Positions 14,951-16,028 of a stretch of 16,028 nucleotides of DNA are shown here, one piece after another. The stretch is taken from the NCBI GenBank assembly GCA_049325575.1, contig JBMOLK010000097.1:1-16028 (forward strand), given 5' to 3'. The translations under genes were made by a program, and so were the position numbers. Source of the DNA: JBMOLK01 sp049325575. Its GTDB lineage: Bacteria; Bacillota; Clostridia; Acetivibrionales; Acetivibrionaceae. The notes under the pieces are model-generated. The model did no database searches, was not told where the DNA came from, and was given only the letters and a program-made list of their open reading frames with translations. Numbering within the stretch: the first letter of the stretch is position 1; each line of letters begins with the position of its first letter.

Positions 14951-15017
14951 TATAAGTCAACTTATACTATATCATATCGCAAAGGGTCTTTACAAAGTCA
15001 TATTAAAAGTGTAAAAA
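14951..15017. promoter_or_regulatory. Divergent topB / yfbR promoter region with operator-like dyad
   Basis: For topB (minus), TTGTAA at 14990-14995 and TATAGT at 14966-14971 are 18 bp apart. For yfbR (plus), TTTACA at 14989-14994 and TAAAAA at 15012-15017 are 17 bp apart, so the two -35 boxes share the same base pairs. A perfect 7-bp dyad TATAAGT-CA-ACTTATA at 14951-14966 covers the expected topB start point. Both -10 boxes are imperfect, so confidence is moderate. Confidence 0.45.
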
Positions 15018-15082
15018 TAATTAGGACTGGTTTGGTAAAGAGTATTATTAGAATGCTAAAAAAAATAGAAAGGTTGGTTCAA

Positions 15083-15694
15083 ATGAAAGGTCAGACCGAT
15101 GGAAACAATAAGAATGCGGAAAAATACAGCTTTATAGCTTTTCTATCCAGGCTTAAATACATAAACAGATGGAGTCTTATGAAAAATACGGATACGGAAA
15201 ACATTGCAGAACACAGCCTCCAGGTTGCAATGATAGCTCACCTTCTTGCAGTTATAAAAAACAGATACTTTGGGGGCAGTGTAGACCCAAACAGATGTGC
15301 AGTCCTTTCACTATATCACGATGCAAATGAAACTATAACCGGGGACCTGCCCACACCGGTTAAATACTTTAATTATGAGATGAGGGAAGTATTCAAGAGT
15401 ATTGAAAACAAAGCAAATGAAAAGATCCTCTCCATGCTGCCGGATGATATAAGAGGGGTTTACAGGGAAATACTTGTGCCGGATGATAAGGAAGAGTGGA
15501 TTATAGTCAAGGCCGCGGATAAAATATCTGCATACGCAAAATGCATAGTGGAGGAAAAGGCGGGCAACAACGAATTCAAAAAGGCTAAGGAAACCATTTA
15601 TTCCACTATTGCAAGCCTTGGGCTACCTGAAGTTGAATTCTTTATGGACAGATTTCTGCCCGGATTTTACTTATCCCTTGATGAGCTTGATTAA
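15083..15694 (+). CDS. yfbR: 5'-deoxynucleotidase, YfbR-type HD-domain phosphohydrolase
   Basis: 203 residues from the ATG at 15083, preceded by GAAAGG 9 nt upstream. The frame is open further upstream, but no family-like sequence appears there. The sequence closely follows E. coli YfbR (199 residues): FLSRLKYINRW, ENIAEHSLQVAM, YHDANETITGDLPTPVKYF and AGNNEF are recognisable. The HD metal site is His44, His79-Asp80 and Asp146, with the catalytic-region Glu83. The E. coli enzyme removes phosphate from deoxynucleoside 5'-monophosphates in the cytoplasm, so a role in dNMP turnover is inferred. It is the only clear plus-strand gene in the window, is divergent from topB and ends at a strong terminator. 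Confidence 0.93.
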   Translation: MKGQTDGNNKNAEKYSFIAFLSRLKYINRWSLMKNTDTENIAEHSLQVAMIAHLLAVIKNRYFGGSVDPNRCAVLSLYHDANETITGDLPTPVKYFNYEMREVFKSIENKANEKILSMLPDDIRGVYREILVPDDKEEWIIVKAADKISAYAKCIVEEKAGNNEFKKAKETIYSTIASLGLPEVEFFMDRFLPGFYLSLDELD

Positions 15695-15710
15695 GATTTT
15701 AAGACTTGAT

Positions 15711-15739
15711 AAATAAGAACGGTCAGACCGTTCTTATTT
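15711..15739. terminator. Bidirectional terminator between yfbR and the convergent gene
   Basis: A perfect 13-bp stem (15711-15723 with 15727-15739) and a 3-nt loop carry AAATAAG at one end and CTTATTT at the other, so each strand gets a U-rich end. The stop codon of the minus-strand gene lies inside the stem. Confidence 0.88.
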
Positions 15740-16028
15740 CATAAAACACAAGGTACTTCTCTCCAATGGGGTGCTTATTTACATCGGTATCGTATGCATA
15801 GCTCCACTCGAGAAGTATCCCCCTGCCTTCAGCTACAAAGCCCCTGAAGAGCCCTTTGACCTTAAGAGCATAACCTTCAAGCTCACTAATTTCATCCTTT
15901 TCAAGAAAACCCGGGTCCCCTTCAATATGAACCTTACCATCCTGTTCAATAACCACAGTAACATCCTTACGATTATAGGTAACATAATTCCATAAATCTT
16001 TTTTAACTGCCTCAATTACAATTTTGGA
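15723..16028 (-). CDS. Unrecognised protein, C-terminal 101 residues, 5' end beyond window
   Basis: The minus-strand frame stays open from the window edge to a TGA at 15725-15723. A GTG at 15956 lies inside it, but the 24 codons before it read as ordinary protein (SKIVIEAVKKDLWNYVTYNR...), so the gene most likely starts outside. The visible part is soluble, with Lys/Glu/Val alternation that suggests beta strands, and no motif that was recognised. The overlapping frame at 15833-16015 is a shadow. It is convergent with yfbR and shares its terminator. Confidence 0.65.
   Translation of the reverse strand, partial: SKIVIEAVKKDLWNYVTYNRKDVTVVIEQDGKVHIEGDPGFLEKDEISELEGYALKVKGLFRGFVAEGRGILLEWSYAYDTDVNKHPIGEKYLVFYEIRTV

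Noticed and set aside
14834..15082. 83-codon N-terminal extension of yfbR
   Set aside because: It overlaps the topB start and the divergent promoter region, the protein does not resemble the family there, and the ATG at 15083 has a good site and gives the usual family length.
1..16028. CRISPR array, tRNA or rRNA genes, transposase or phage genes
   Set aside because: No regularly spaced direct repeats of CRISPR type, no cloverleaf candidate and no mobile-element protein was recognised on either strand.

Overview
This window comes from an AT-rich, Gram-positive anaerobe of the clostridial type, most likely a cellulosome-forming member of the Acetivibrio (Hungateiclostridium) / Ruminiclostridium group. 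The clues are a type I dockerin with two calcium loops carrying the Ser-Thr recognition pair, the style of the Cys-rich RiPP cassette, strong purine-rich Shine-Dalgarno sites, and clostridial versions of FtsK, ABC-F and topoisomerase III. No rRNA, tRNA, CRISPR array or transposase gene was found. Assignment to a species is not possible from sequence reading alone.

Nearly all genes lie on the minus strand, so the window reads naturally from right to left. At the right edge is the C-terminal part of an unrecognised protein (15723-16028, minus). It converges on yfbR (15083-15694, plus), and the two share a bidirectional terminator. yfbR diverges from topB (topoisomerase III) across a short region with face-to-face promoter candidates and a perfect dyad. 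Next are a YbiT-like ABC-F ATPase with its own extended -10 promoter, a bidirectional-type terminator, a 118-bp palindromic MITE-like element whose edge overlaps a good promoter, and a secreted 14-repeat RCC1-type protein with a C-terminal copper-amine-oxidase-N-like domain.

Then come ftsK/spoIIIE with a good sigma-A promoter, and directly downstream an unusual gene coding for a multi-span membrane segment joined to a type I dockerin. It ends at a clear terminator. An mscS-type channel gene and a DUF2383 ferritin-like gene follow as a probable two-gene operon, also closed by a clear terminator.

The left 3 kb is a ribosomally synthesised, post-translationally modified peptide (RiPP) cassette of the Cys-rich CLI_3235/CcpM type. 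It has an ABC exporter, a 56-residue precursor with six cysteines in strict C-x-C alternation, and a radical SAM maturase cut by the window edge. The precursor gene is flanked by two stem-loops. The transporter promoter region has four helically phased TTCAAC repeats in place of a good -35. The expected flow is that the precursor is made in excess, the radical SAM enzyme cross-links its cysteines, and the ABC protein exports it. The exporter has no built-in C39 protease domain, so leader removal needs another enzyme, not visible here.
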